Positions 25,670 to 34,175 of a stretch of DNA of 64,000 bases are shown in pieces. Numbering within the stretch: the first letter of the stretch is position 1; each line of letters begins with the position of its first letter. Source of the DNA: Streptomyces pyxinae (GTDB taxonomy: Bacteria > Actinomycetota > Actinomycetes > Streptomycetales > Streptomycetaceae); assembly GCF_024756275.1 (NCBI RefSeq), contig NZ_JANUGQ010000015.1, forward strand, positions 1 through 64,000, in the 5' to 3' direction. The notes beneath the pieces are model-generated. The model had not been told where the DNA came from and ran no database searches. It saw only the letters and a list, made by a program, of their open reading frames with translations. Both the position numbers and the translations under genes were made by a program.

Positions 25670-26974
25670 TCACTCGGCGGGCGGAACCTTCGGGTCCGGG
25701 GCCTGCTGGGCCGGGGCTCCGCCCTGGGCCGCACCGCCCGGCTCCGGCTTGTCCGCCGAGGTGCCGGGGTCGGGCGAGGCGGACGCGCCGCCGTTCTGAC
25801 CGGAGTCCTGGCCGGACGACGCCGACGGCGAGGGGGTCGGGGACGGGGTGGCCTTGTCGCCGCCCTGGTCCTGGCCCGTGCCGTCCTGCCCGGTCTTCCC
25901 GGTCTCCCCGTCCTTGCCGGTGCCGTCCTGGCCGGTGCCCGAACCGTCATCGGTGCCGGTACCGGCGGACGAACCGTCCTTTCCGCCGGTGCCCGGGGCG
26001 CTCGGGCCGGCGCTCTGCCCGCCGCCGTCCCGGCCGTCGTCCCGCTCGTCGTGCCCGGAGCCGTCCGAGCCCCCGGAGCCGGTGGAGGGCTGCTGATGCG
26101 GCGCGGAACCGCCGCTTCCGCCGCCTCCCCGGACCACGGAGCCGATCGTGGTGCCCCGGTCGCCGTTCAGATCGTGCCCCGCCGCCATTTCGTACATGGT
26201 GATGCCGAGCATGGCGACGGCGAAGACGACCACGGCCGCGAGGGCCGAGCGTTTCCCGCCACGCACCCGGGTGCCATGGGTGACGGCCTCGGTGAACTCG
26301 CCGTTCCCGGGCGGCGGTACGCGCAGGGCGCGGGTCCGGTCGTCGGCCGCCGCGCCCGGCACCGCCGGCAGGGCGCGTGTGCGGTCGTCGGCGCTTCCGG
26401 AAGCGGTCGGCGTGACCGTCGTCGCGGACTCCGCCGTCGGCACGGAGGGCATCGCCCGGGTGCGGTCATCCGCCCCCCAGGTCACCTTGGGAACCGCGCC
26501 GGGAAGCAGCCGCGTCGGATCGCCGGCGTCCGGCGCCGCCCGTGGCGGGCCGCCGGTGGCCCGTGGCGCGGCCCGGGTCGGGTCGGCGGCGCCGGCCGCC
26601 GGCCGGACCGGCACCTGACGGCCGCCCTTCGACCGGGTGGCCAGCGCCGTCACCAGGCGCATCCGCTCCCCGGTGCTTCTGAAGACATGCTGGAAGAGGG
26701 AGCCCCCGCAGGTGGCGATGACGCTGATCACGCCGGCGCCGAGGACCGTCCCGTACACCCCCAGTTTGGCGGCGAGTTTGGCCGCGAGGACGGCTGCCAG
26801 CGCACTGGCAGCCACCTGGGCCGTGCTGAGGTCGAGGCGCTTCTTCTCCTCCGGCTTCCCCTCCGTCGTCTCCGTCGTCTTCCCCTCCCTCTCGTTCCTC
26901 TCATTCGGGCCGTGGGCCGACCAGTCCGTCGTACGAGCTGTTTGCACCTTATGTTCACCCACCTGTACGAGCAT
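25670..26974 (-). CDS. Membrane protein with long low-complexity tail
   Basis: A 434-residue protein with no family I recognise. A charged N-terminus (about 1-45) precedes an Ala-rich hydrophobic region (about 50-100, STAQVAASALAAVLAAKLAA and GTVLGAGVISVIATCGG). A Pro/Arg linker contains DDRTRA repeated three times with DPTR variants. One clear transmembrane helix follows (about 240-262, SALAAVVVFAVAMLGITMY), then about 150 residues of Gly/Ser/Asp/Thr/Pro (GTGQDGTGKDGETGKTGQDG), presumably outside the cell. The start is uncertain: ATG 26974 is the first with protein-like sequence. It is divergent from sepH. Confidence 0.75.
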   Translation of the reverse strand: MLVQVGEHKVQTARTTDWSAHGPNERNEREGKTTETTEGKPEEKKRLDLSTAQVAASALAAVLAAKLAAKLGVYGTVLGAGVISVIATCGGSLFQHVFRSTGERMRLVTALATRSKGGRQVPVRPAAGAADPTRAAPRATGGPPRAAPDAGDPTRLLPGAVPKVTWGADDRTRAMPSVPTAESATTVTPTASGSADDRTRALPAVPGAAADDRTRALRVPPPGNGEFTEAVTHGTRVRGGKRSALAAVVVFAVAMLGITMYEMAAGHDLNGDRGTTIGSVVRGGGGSGGSAPHQQPSTGSGGSDGSGHDERDDGRDGGGQSAGPSAPGTGGKDGSSAGTGTDDGSGTGQDGTGKDGETGKTGQDGTGQDQGGDKATPSPTPSPSASSGQDSGQNGGASASPDPGTSADKPEPGGAAQGGAPAQQAPDPKVPPAE

Positions 26975-27424
26975 GCACCGACTAGGGACTTGCGGGCGAA
27001 GCGAATAGTTCCGGTTAGGCCGGTTCTGTGAAGGAGGACACGCTCGCCACCGGTGGCGGCCCCAACTGCCGCGACCCGCACAAACTTCGGCGGCGCGCCT
27101 GTCCACCCCGGTGGCCCGAATGGAGTACTGTGGCGAACCCTGGCCGCTCGCCTTGGCGGGCGACCGGGAGTACGGGAGGGTGACCGAAAAGCGGCGCTCG
27201 AACCGGCGGCGCCGCGACAGCACGGAGACCTGCCGCACAGCGTGACCAACCATCACGCTGAGTGGTGAAAGTGGTAACCGTGCCATAACGGCGTTCCAGG
27301 GCCCACGCCCGACACGCCGGTGCAACTGGACAAGGTTGTGGCAGGCTGCACCCGGGCAGGCCACACTCGACTAGCGGAAGCGGCGACGCAGGTGACGTCG
27401 GCAGGCACCACCCGGGAGGTCCCC
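26975..27424. other. Divergent intergenic region upstream of sepH
   Basis: 450 bp of lower GC than its flanks, with no gene. GTGGTAACCGTGCCATAACGG at about 27270-27292 looks promoter-like on the plus strand. GGGAGGT at 27414-27420 is the sepH ribosome-binding site. Confidence 0.4.
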
Positions 27425-28471
27425 ATGCCCGAACTGCGTGTCGTGGCCGTCTCCAACGACGGCACACGACTGGTGCTCAAGGCTGCCGACAGCACGGAAT
27501 ACACGCTTCCCATCGACGAGCGGCTGCGCGCCGCCGTCCGCAACGACCGGGCGCGGCTGGGCCAGATCGAGATCGAGGTGGAGAGCCACCTCCGCCCCCG
27601 GGACATCCAGGCGCGGATACGGGCCGGTGCCTCCGCCGAGGAGGTCGCCCAGCTCGCCGGCATCCCGGTCGAACGGGTCCGCAGGTTCGAGGGGCCGGTG
27701 CTCGCCGAGCGCGCCTTCATGGCCGAGCGCGCCCGCAAGACCCCCGTCCGCAGGCCGGGCGAGAACAGCGGTCCGCCGCTGGGCGAGGCCGTGCAGGAGC
27801 GGCTGCTGCTGCGCGGCGCCGACCGGGACACCGTGATCTGGGACTCCTGGCGCCGGGACGACGGCACCTGGGAGGTGCTGCTCGTCTACCGGGTCGCCGG
27901 TGAGGTGCACTCGGCCAGCTGGAGCTACGACCCGCCCCGGCGGCTGGTCCAGGCCGTGGACGACGAGGCCCGGTCGCTGATCGGCGAGACCGACGACGCG
28001 GTGGCCGTCCAGCAGGAGCCGAGCTACCCGTTCGTGCCCCGGATCGCCCGGCTGCCCCGGGACCGGCCGCTGGACCGGAGCCTGGACCGCCCGCTGGAGC
28101 GGGCCGTCGCCCCGGCACCCGAGCCGGAGGAGGAGTCCGGGCGCGACTCGCTGACCAGTCTGCTGGAGGCGGTGCCGAGCTTCCGGGGCGATCTGGTCGT
28201 CCCGGAGCTGCCCGCCGCCCAGGAGCAGCCGGACACCGAGCCGGACGAGGAGGCGGAGGCCGAGGAGCCCCCGGCCCCGGCGGCCTCGGCGGGGGCCGGT
28301 TCGGCCTACGCGGACGTGCTGATGCCGCGCGCGGTGAGCGGCCACCGGGACCGGCTGACCGGGACGACGGACCGTCAGGCGGAGGCCGACGGGGTGCGCC
28401 CGGGCCGCCGCGCGGCGGTACCGAGCTGGGACGAGATCGTCTTCGGCACCCGCCGCAAGAAGCAGGAGTGA
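27425..28471 (+). CDS. sepH: Septation protein SepH
   Basis: A 348-residue cell-division protein that stimulates FtsZ assembly in Streptomyces. The N-terminal DUF3071 region starts MPELRVVAVSNDGTRLVLK and contains the helix-turn-helix-like segment ARIRAGASAEEVAQLAGIPV (about 60-80). WDSWRRDDGTWEVLLVYRV (about 140-160) is the next conserved block. The C-terminal half is acidic and Pro-rich, ending in VPSWDEIVFGTRRKK. Strong ribosome-binding site GGGAGGT 4 nt before ATG. It matches S. coelicolor SCO5855 in context. Confidence 0.95.
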   Translation: MPELRVVAVSNDGTRLVLKAADSTEYTLPIDERLRAAVRNDRARLGQIEIEVESHLRPRDIQARIRAGASAEEVAQLAGIPVERVRRFEGPVLAERAFMAERARKTPVRRPGENSGPPLGEAVQERLLLRGADRDTVIWDSWRRDDGTWEVLLVYRVAGEVHSASWSYDPPRRLVQAVDDEARSLIGETDDAVAVQQEPSYPFVPRIARLPRDRPLDRSLDRPLERAVAPAPEPEEESGRDSLTSLLEAVPSFRGDLVVPELPAAQEQPDTEPDEEAEAEEPPAPAASAGAGSAYADVLMPRAVSGHRDRLTGTTDRQAEADGVRPGRRAAVPSWDEIVFGTRRKKQE

Positions 28472-29105
28472 CGGTTCCGCTCCCCCGGCCGCCCGGCTGA
28501 CGGCCGAGAGCCACCCGGCCGCTGCCGCCGCCGGGCTCGGCGTCCCGGCCTGACGCCGTACCGGCCCGGGGGCCGGAGATGTGCTGCCCCCGGGCGGACA
28601 CCCGTACCGCTCCGGGCCTGCCGGGCCGGCGGTTCCGCCCGGCTTCGCCGCGTTCCCCTGCGGCCGCCGTACGGCTCCGGACCGTGAATCGCGCGCCCGG
28701 GCGGAGTCTTGTACGGCTCCGGAGCCGCATCGCCGTGCCCACCGAGAGCCGCCCGTCCGGGCCGCCGGGTGGGCAGCAGCCCCTTCGGCCGCCGCAACGA
28801 CCCCGGGCGGGACGGCCGTACGGCTTCGGGCGCGCGGGCCGGCGTCCCGCCCGCGCCTGATGTCCCCGCCGGCCGCCGTACCGGCCGCTGGGCCAGCGAG
28901 GGCCCGGCACCGTACGCCCCGGCCTCACCCGCCCGGGCGACCGGGCCGGCCGCCCGGGGGCCGGTGCCGGTCGGAACGCCGGGGCCGGAGCCGGAGCCGT
29001 ACCGGCGCGGGCGCAGTCGTAGAGCTTCGGGCTCACCCGGCCGGGCCAGCGGCCAGGGACACCAGGCCTCCCGGGGGTGCCGGGCCGACCAGGGGGCCAG
29101 CGACC
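28472..29105. other. Intergenic GC-rich region after sepH, no gene
   Basis: 634 bp rich in TACGGCTCCG/CCGTACGGC words and CGGGCCGGC runs. Frames are open on both strands but phase-switching and Arg/Pro/Gly-dominated. It leads directly into the 12-copy tandem repeat. Confidence 0.5.
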
Positions 29106-29545
29106 CGTCAGGTCCGGCGACTCGGCGCGGGGGAGCCAGCGATCCGCCAGGTCCGGCGACCCGGCAGGGGGCGAGACGGCCCGTCAGGTCCGGCGACCCC
29201 GGCGCGGGGCGACGGCCCGTCAGGCTCCAGCCGCAGGTGGGGGGCGAGGCGGCCCGTCAGGCTCGGCGAACCGACACGGAGGCAAGACAGCCCGTCAGGT
29301 CCGGCGACCCGGCACGGGGGCGAGACGCCCCGTCAGGTCCAGCGACCCGGCACCGGGGGGGCAGCGATCCGCCAGGCCCGCCCCCCAGCGCGGGGACCAG
29401 ACGGCCCGTGAGGTCCAGCGGTCGGGTGCGGAGCGAGGCGACGCGTCAGGTCCGGCGACCCGGTACGGGGGCGAGGCGGGCCCGTCAGATCCGGCGGCCG
29501 GGCGCGGGAGCAAGATGGCCCGTCAGGTCCGGCGGCCGGCATGGC
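29106..29545. repeat. Twelve-copy degenerate tandem repeat, period 36-39 bp
   Basis: The core CGTCAGGTCCGGCGACCCGG or a near variant starts at 29106, 29145, 29182, 29218, 29255, 29293, 29331, 29370, 29407, 29444, 29483 and 29521. Each core is followed by a GC spacer of the form CACGGGGGCGAGACGGCC. The period is not a multiple of three and copies diverge, so this is not a coding repeat. It lies between the convergent sepH and rhodanese genes. Confidence 0.9.
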
Positions 29546-29570
29546 GCGGGGCGGTCCGGCGGGGGGTGGG

Positions 29571-30404
29571 TCAGTCGGGGGTCGGGCCGGTGGCGACCGG
29601 GCGGGACTCGTCGCTCGACCACTCCGACCAGGAGCCCGCGTACAGCGCCGCCGGGAAGCCCGCCAGCTCCAGCGCGATCAGCTGCTGGGCGGCCGACACG
29701 CCCGAGCCGCAGTAGACGCCGACCTCCGCCGCCTCGGCCGCCCCGAGCGCGGTGAACCGGGCCCGCAGTTCCGGGACCGGCAGGAACCGGCCGTCCGGGC
29801 CCACGTTCTCCCCGGTCGGCGCCGAGACCGCGCCCGGGATGTGCCCCGCCACCCGGTCCAGCGGCTCGGTCTCGCCCCGGTACCGCTCCCCCGCCCGCGC
29901 GTCCAGCAGCAGCCCGGACCGGGCCAGCGCCGCCGCCCCGTCCGCGTCCAGCAGCGGCAGGGCGCCCGGCTCGGGGACGAAGTCGCCCCCGGCCGGTGCG
30001 GGCACCTCGGTGGAGAGGTCCCCGTGCCAGGCGGCCAGCCCGCCGTCCAGCACCCGTACGTCCTGGTGTCCGGCCCACCGGAGCAGCCACCAGGCCCGGG
30101 CGGCGGCCCAGCCCTGGCCGCCGTCGTAGGCGACCACCGGGTACGCCGCACGGACCCCCGCGCGGCGCAGCACCGCACCGAGGGCGTCCGGGTCGGGCAG
30201 CGGGTGCCGGCCGCCCCGGCTGCCGCCCGGCGGAGAGGCCAGCTCCGTGTCCAGGTCCACATAGACGGCGCCGGGGAGGTGGCCCGCCTCGTGGAGCGGC
30301 CGGCCGGGCGGGCCGCCCAGCTGGTAGCGGACGTCCAGGAGGACCGGCGGACGGGGGCCGGCCAGCTCGGTGGCGAGCGCGTCGGCGGAAACGATCGGAT
30401 TCAT
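29571..30404 (-). CDS. Sulfurtransferase (tandem-rhodanese, SseA/TST type)
   Basis: A 277-residue protein of two rhodanese domains. The first (about 5-125) is inactive: LLDVRYQLGG and HLPGAVYVDLD. The second (about 155-270) carries the persulfide-forming C232 in VYCGSGVSAAQQ and VAGHIPGAV. The CGSGVSA loop points to a thiosulfate or 3-mercaptopyruvate sulfurtransferase; loop reading does not separate them reliably. ATG at 30404 has GAGG upstream; an in-frame ATG at 30413 has none. Confidence 0.92.
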   Translation of the reverse strand: MNPIVSADALATELAGPRPPVLLDVRYQLGGPPGRPLHEAGHLPGAVYVDLDTELASPPGGSRGGRHPLPDPDALGAVLRRAGVRAAYPVVAYDGGQGWAAARAWWLLRWAGHQDVRVLDGGLAAWHGDLSTEVPAPAGGDFVPEPGALPLLDADGAAALARSGLLLDARAGERYRGETEPLDRVAGHIPGAVSAPTGENVGPDGRFLPVPELRARFTALGAAEAAEVGVYCGSGVSAAQQLIALELAGFPAALYAGSWSEWSSDESRPVATGPTPD

Positions 30405-30698
30405 GTCCGCCATCCTCGCGCAGCCGCCGGGCACGGACGGCGGCCGGGCGACCGGAATACCGCCGGAAACGCGGTCAGCAGACCAGTACGCGCAGGGCAG
30501 TTCGGGAAATCGTCCGGCCAAAACGGATGAGCGCCGGAGATTACGGGCAGCCTCTGGCCGGATCGCGCCGAACTGCGGCGCGGCCGGGCGCACCTCGCCG
30601 CCGGTGGTGGAAGCATCTGACCGGGCGCGGAACCGGTGGCCGGGACGGCGCGCCCGCTCGCCCGTACGGCCACACAAGGGTCCGAGGAGAGAGTGACG
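30405..30698. other. Divergent intergenic region rhodanese / VOC
   Basis: 294 bp, no gene. GGGAAATCGTCCGGCCAAAA at about 30504 is the least GC-rich part. GAGGAGA at 30684-30690 is the VOC gene's ribosome-binding site. Confidence 0.4.
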
Positions 30699-31472
30699 AT
30701 GACCGAGGCGGCTCGGCGCAGGCCGGGCACACCCTGCTGGGTGAGCCTGATGGTGCGTGGCCTGGAGGCGACGCAGGAGTTCTACGGAGCCCTCTTCGGC
30801 TGGCGGTTCGAGCCCGGGCCCCAGCAGCTCGGCCCCTATGTGCGCGGGCTGCTGGACGGCAGGGAGGTCGCCGGGATCGGGCGGCTGCCCGCCGGCCGGG
30901 ACCTGCCGACCGCCTGGACCACCTATCTGGCCTCGGACGACGCCGGCCGGACCACCGAGTCGGTCCGGCACAGCGGCGGCACGGTCGCGGTGGGCCCGCT
31001 CATGGCGGCCGACGCGGGACGGATGGCGATCTGCGCCGACCCGTCCGGCGCGGTCTTCGGCGTCTGGCAGGCCGCCGCGCACATCGGCACCGCGCTGGCG
31101 GGCACCCCGGGGTCCCCGGTCTGGAACGAGCTGCTGACCTGGGAGACGGAGTCCGTCGCCAAGTTCTACCGGAACGTCTTCGGCTACGAGCTGGATCCGC
31201 TGCTGCCGGGTGAGCCGGACATCGTGACCCTGCGGCTCGACGGGCGGCCGGTCGCCGCGCTGCACGGCCTGGGCAGGTCGCTGCCCCGGGGCCTGGGGGC
31301 GCACTGGATGACCTGGTTCGAGGTGGCGGACACCGACGCCGCCGCCGGGCAGGTGACCGACCTGGGCGGCCGGGTGCTGGAACCGCCGCACGACGGGCCG
31401 GCCGGCCGGGTCGCGACGGTGGCGGACCCGGAGGGCGCGGTCTTCACGATCGTCCGGTCGGCCACTCCCTGA
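30699..31472 (+). CDS. VOC (glyoxalase/bleomycin-resistance) family protein, CFP30B-like
   Basis: A 257-residue protein made of two vicinal-oxygen-chelate modules (about 10-125 and 140-257). The first opens PCWVSLMVRGLEATQEFYGA and the second PVWNELLTWETESVAKFYRN. Each contains ADP.G/DPEGAVF-like strand motifs (ICADPSGAVFGVW, VADPEGAVFTIV). The layout matches the mycobacterial 27-30 kDa antigen CFP30B/glyoxalase-like proteins. ATG at 30699 has GAGGAGA 8 nt upstream. The substrate is unknown. It is the last core gene before the accessory island. Confidence 0.9.
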   Translation: MTEAARRRPGTPCWVSLMVRGLEATQEFYGALFGWRFEPGPQQLGPYVRGLLDGREVAGIGRLPAGRDLPTAWTTYLASDDAGRTTESVRHSGGTVAVGPLMAADAGRMAICADPSGAVFGVWQAAAHIGTALAGTPGSPVWNELLTWETESVAKFYRNVFGYELDPLLPGEPDIVTLRLDGRPVAALHGLGRSLPRGLGAHWMTWFEVADTDAAAGQVTDLGGRVLEPPHDGPAGRVATVADPEGAVFTIVRSATP

Positions 31473-31817
31473 CCCGGCCGGGGGCGGGCGCGCGTCGGCC
31501 GGGGCGGGCGGGGGCCCACCGGTGCGGACCGGCGCGGACCGGTGCGGGCCGGTGCCGCCGAGGGCGGTCGGGCCGGCCGGGACCGGCCGGGCCCACGGGG
31601 GCCGACCGGGACCGGCCCGGGACCCACCGGGCGCCGCGAAGCGTCTCCTTCGCCCAGGGAGTCGGGCGGGCGGCCCGCCTGGTTCCCGGCCCGTGGCGAG
31701 GTTTTCCTCACTCGGACGGCTCCGAGCACGCCACCCCGTCGGACGCGTACCGCTCGGTGAGGAACGGGGCCCGAGTGCGAGAATGGGCCGGGGTCCGATG
31801 CGGGAGTGAGACCTGTC
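31473..31817. other. Intergenic, left edge of the metallophore island
   Basis: No gene. GGACCGGTGCGGGCCGG-type short repeats at 31518-31560. 31640-31790 is less repetitive and presumably contains the promoter of the His-rich membrane protein; GGAG at 31803-31806 precedes its start. Confidence 0.4.
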
Positions 31818-32537
31818 ATGGCCGCTGGGTGGTTGTCGCGCACGGTACGGGCCGCGGTGTTCGCGGCCGTCTGTGTGCTGCTCGCCGCTCTCGGACACGT
31901 CCTCATGTCCGGCGCCCCCGTGCCCTGGTGGCCGCTGGCCGCCGGTGCCCTGGCGACCGGCGCCGCCGGTTTCGGGCTGGCCGGCCGGGAGCGCGGGCTG
32001 CCGGTGGTCGTCCCCGTGGCGGTGCTCGCCCAGGTGACACTGCATGAACTGTTCTCCCGGGCCCAGAGCGCCACGTCGCCGGGCGTCGTCCGGACCACTC
32101 TCCCGGGGTCGTCCGGCATGACGGCCGGGCACCCGCACGGCCCGCACGCCACCGGTCCGGTCGCCCCGGCCGCGCCGCCCGGCGGGGGGCACAGTGGCCA
32201 TCACCTCATGGGGATGGCGCACGGCGGGTCCGCCGTGCCGGACACCGACTGGGCGTGGCTGCCGCTGAGTTCCCCCATGATCGGCATGTACGCGGCGCAT
32301 CTGCTGGCCGCCGTGGCGAGCGGGTTGTGGCTGGGGTACGGCGAACGCGCCGCCTTCCGGCTGCTGCGCGCGCTGGCCGGGCTGCTGGCCGCGCCGCTGC
32401 GACCGCCGCCCGCGCCGTGCCCGCCGCCGCACTGCCCCCGCGTCCTCTCCTACCGGGGCGGCCACCGGCTGCCGCGCCCGCTGCTGCTCGTCCACGCGAT
32501 CACCTCCCGGGGTCCGCCGGCGGTCGGTCTTCGCTGA
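31818..32537 (+). CDS. Histidine-rich integral membrane protein, putative metal-related
   Basis: A 239-residue protein with three transmembrane helices in the first 80 residues (VRAAVFAAVCVLLAALGHVL, PWWPLAAGALATGAAGFGLA and LPVVVPVAVLAQVTLHELF). A loop with many His/Met follows (about 97-135: HPHGPHATG, GGHSGHHLMGMAHGG), then two more helices (about 150-195) and a tail with PAPCPPPHCPRVL. The His/Met-rich loop and Cys/His tail look like a low-affinity metal site; copper would fit the neighbouring genes. I do not recognise a named family with certainty. The ATG at 31818 is used; GTG at 31806 is possible. It precedes the sigma factor on the same strand. Confidence 0.75.
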   Translation: MAAGWLSRTVRAAVFAAVCVLLAALGHVLMSGAPVPWWPLAAGALATGAAGFGLAGRERGLPVVVPVAVLAQVTLHELFSRAQSATSPGVVRTTLPGSSGMTAGHPHGPHATGPVAPAAPPGGGHSGHHLMGMAHGGSAVPDTDWAWLPLSSPMIGMYAAHLLAAVASGLWLGYGERAAFRLLRALAGLLAAPLRPPPAPCPPPHCPRVLSYRGGHRLPRPLLLVHAITSRGPPAVGLR

Positions 32538-32719
32538 CCAGCCAGTACCCCGGGGCGGTGCCGGATTTCGTCGACACCTGACACCCGCCCGCGCGCCCCG
32601 GGGGCGGCCGTGCCCCGGCGCGGCCGCGTTCCCCGAACCGCCGGTGCGGCGTGCCCGCCTGCCCGTGCGCGTGCAGCGCGTGTGCCGCCGAGCCGTGCCC
32701 GAACCGCGAAGGACAGCCG

Positions 32720-33358
32720 GTGTTTCCCCCTGCCCCGTCCGCATTACTCGAACGACGCGCGAAACCCGAGCGCGCCGGCGCCGTCGACGAACTGGTCACC
32801 GCCTGGGCGCTGGACGCCCGGGGCGGTGATCCGGAGGCCGTCGACCGCTTCGTACGCGCCCTGCACCGCGACGTACTGCGCTATGTAGCCCATCTCAGCG
32901 CCGACCCCCAGTCGGCCGACGATCTGGCCCAGGAGACCTTCATACGGGCCCTCGGCAGCCTGCACCGTTTCGAGGGCCGCTCCTCGGCCCGGGCCTGGCT
33001 GCTCTCCATCGCCCGCCGCGCGGTGATCGACGACTTCCGTCGCGCCGCCTCCCGGCCACGGCTGTCCGACAGCCTCGACTGGCGGCGGGCCGCCGAGCTC
33101 GCCCAGCCGTGCGACCTGCCCGGCTTCGAGGAGGGCGTCGCCCTGCTGGAGCTGCTGGCCGGACTGCCGGACGAGCGCCGGGAGGCGTTCCTCCTCACCC
33201 AGTTGGTCGGCCTGCCGTACGCGGAGGCGGCCCGGGTGACGGGCTGCCCGGTCGGCACGGTCCGCTCCCGGGTGGCCCGGGCCCGGGCCACCCTGCTGGA
33301 GCTGCTGGCCGAGCCGGGCGAACCAGGCCCGGTCCCGGTGCGAGCCGACCCGGCCTGA
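32720..33358 (+). CDS. sigC: ECF-type RNA polymerase sigma factor, SigC-like
   Basis: A 212-residue sigma-70-family protein. Region 2 (about 42-110): DVLRYVAHLSADPQSADDLA, QETFIRALGSLHRF and RSSARAWLLSIARRAVIDDF. Region 4 (about 145-200): REAFLLTQLVGLPYAEAARV and GCPVGTVRSRVARARATLLE. These closely follow M. tuberculosis SigC as I recall it (SADDLTQETFLRAIG; GCPVGTIRSRVARAR), including the short length. No anti-sigma gene is visible. I start at GTG 32720 (GAAGGA 6 nt upstream). The frame remains open to a GTG at 32651 through an unusual Cys-rich stretch. In M. tuberculosis SigC controls the INLP cluster and copper genes, which matches this neighbourhood. Confidence 0.88.
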   Translation: MFPPAPSALLERRAKPERAGAVDELVTAWALDARGGDPEAVDRFVRALHRDVLRYVAHLSADPQSADDLAQETFIRALGSLHRFEGRSSARAWLLSIARRAVIDDFRRAASRPRLSDSLDWRRAAELAQPCDLPGFEEGVALLELLAGLPDERREAFLLTQLVGLPYAEAARVTGCPVGTVRSRVARARATLLELLAEPGEPGPVPVRADPA

Positions 33359-33581
33359 CGGGTCTCCGGCGGCGGCCGGTACCCGGGTCCCGGTGCGCCG
33401 GGGCCCGGGGACCGGCCCTGCCCGGTCATGGGAGCCGGGGTGTCCGGACATGGACGCCCGGGTCGCGTCAACATGGCGCCTCGCCGGTTGGCCGCCGGGC
33501 GCCGGGCCGTGCCAGGGTGCCCGGACGCGGGCGCGGGGCCGTCCGCCGTCCGGGCACGCAGGAAAGGTGGGTGGGTGCGGC

Positions 33582-34175
33582 GTGGCAGCAGCGCTGACCG
33601 TCGGGATCTTCGTCTTCGAGGACGCCGAGGAGCTGGATGTCGTCGGTCCGTGGGAGGTCCTGGGCTTCTGGGCCGCGCATGTCGCGGCCGCGCCGGTGCG
33701 GGTGCTGGCGATCGGCCGGGAGGAGGGCACGGTGCGCTGTGCCAAGGGTCTCCGGCTGGGCGTCGACCACGGCGTCGCCTCGGCCCCGGCACTGGATGTG
33801 CTGGTGCACCCGGGCGGGGACGGCACCGCCGTGCTCCAGCGGGACGCCGCGCACCTCGGCTGGCTGCGGGAGCTGCGCGACCGGGGGGTGCTGCTGGCGA
33901 GCGTCTGCACCGGGTCCCTGGTGCTGGCCGCCGCCGAGCTGCTGAAGGGCCGTCCGGCCACCACCCACCGCGACTTCGCCGGGGAGCTGGCGGCGCTGGA
34001 CGCGACGATCGACGTCCGGGCGGCCGAGCGGTACGTGGACGACGGCGAGATCCTGACCAGCGCGGGCGTGTCGGCCGGTATCGACATGGCCTTCCGACTG
34101 GTGGAGCGGCTGGACGGACCGGAGGCGGCGGCCGCGGTCCGCCGGGGCATCCAGTACGAGCCGCCGGTCAGCTGA
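33582..34175 (+). CDS. DJ-1/PfpI family protein (isonitrile hydratase-like subgroup possible)
   Basis: A 197-residue DJ-1/PfpI flavodoxin-like protein. It starts LTVGIFVFEDAEELDVVGPW with the conserved acidic residue, has the nucleophile elbow ASVCTGSLVLAAA with C109, then TTHRDFAGEL and ILTSAGVSAGIDMAFRLVER. The VGPWEVLGF start and SAGVSAGIDM tail are those of the isonitrile hydratase (InhA)/AraC-N-terminal-like branch rather than of proteases. GTG at 33582 has AGGTGGG upstream. Its 3' end overlaps the convergent ABC ATPase gene by 8 bp. Presence beside an isonitrile cluster makes isonitrile turnover an attractive but unproven role. Confidence 0.85.
   Translation: MAAALTVGIFVFEDAEELDVVGPWEVLGFWAAHVAAAPVRVLAIGREEGTVRCAKGLRLGVDHGVASAPALDVLVHPGGDGTAVLQRDAAHLGWLRELRDRGVLLASVCTGSLVLAAAELLKGRPATTHRDFAGELAALDATIDVRAAERYVDDGEILTSAGVSAGIDMAFRLVERLDGPEAAAAVRRGIQYEPPVS

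Noticed and set aside
29106..29545. CRISPR array
   Set aside because: Repeats are contiguous and diverged with no unique spacers of constant length, and no cas genes are nearby.
28581..29755. Several plus-strand frames through the post-sepH region, including RQVRRPGTGARRPVR-like repeats
   Set aside because: The DNA repeat has a 36-39 bp period, not a multiple of three, so any peptide repeat is accidental; no ribosome-binding site or recognisable domain.
30405..32744. Minus-strand frame continuous with the rhodanese gene up to 32744, which would give a protein of over 1000 residues
   Set aside because: The rhodanese begins at 30404 with a ribosome-binding site; upstream the frame runs antisense to the VOC and His-rich protein genes.
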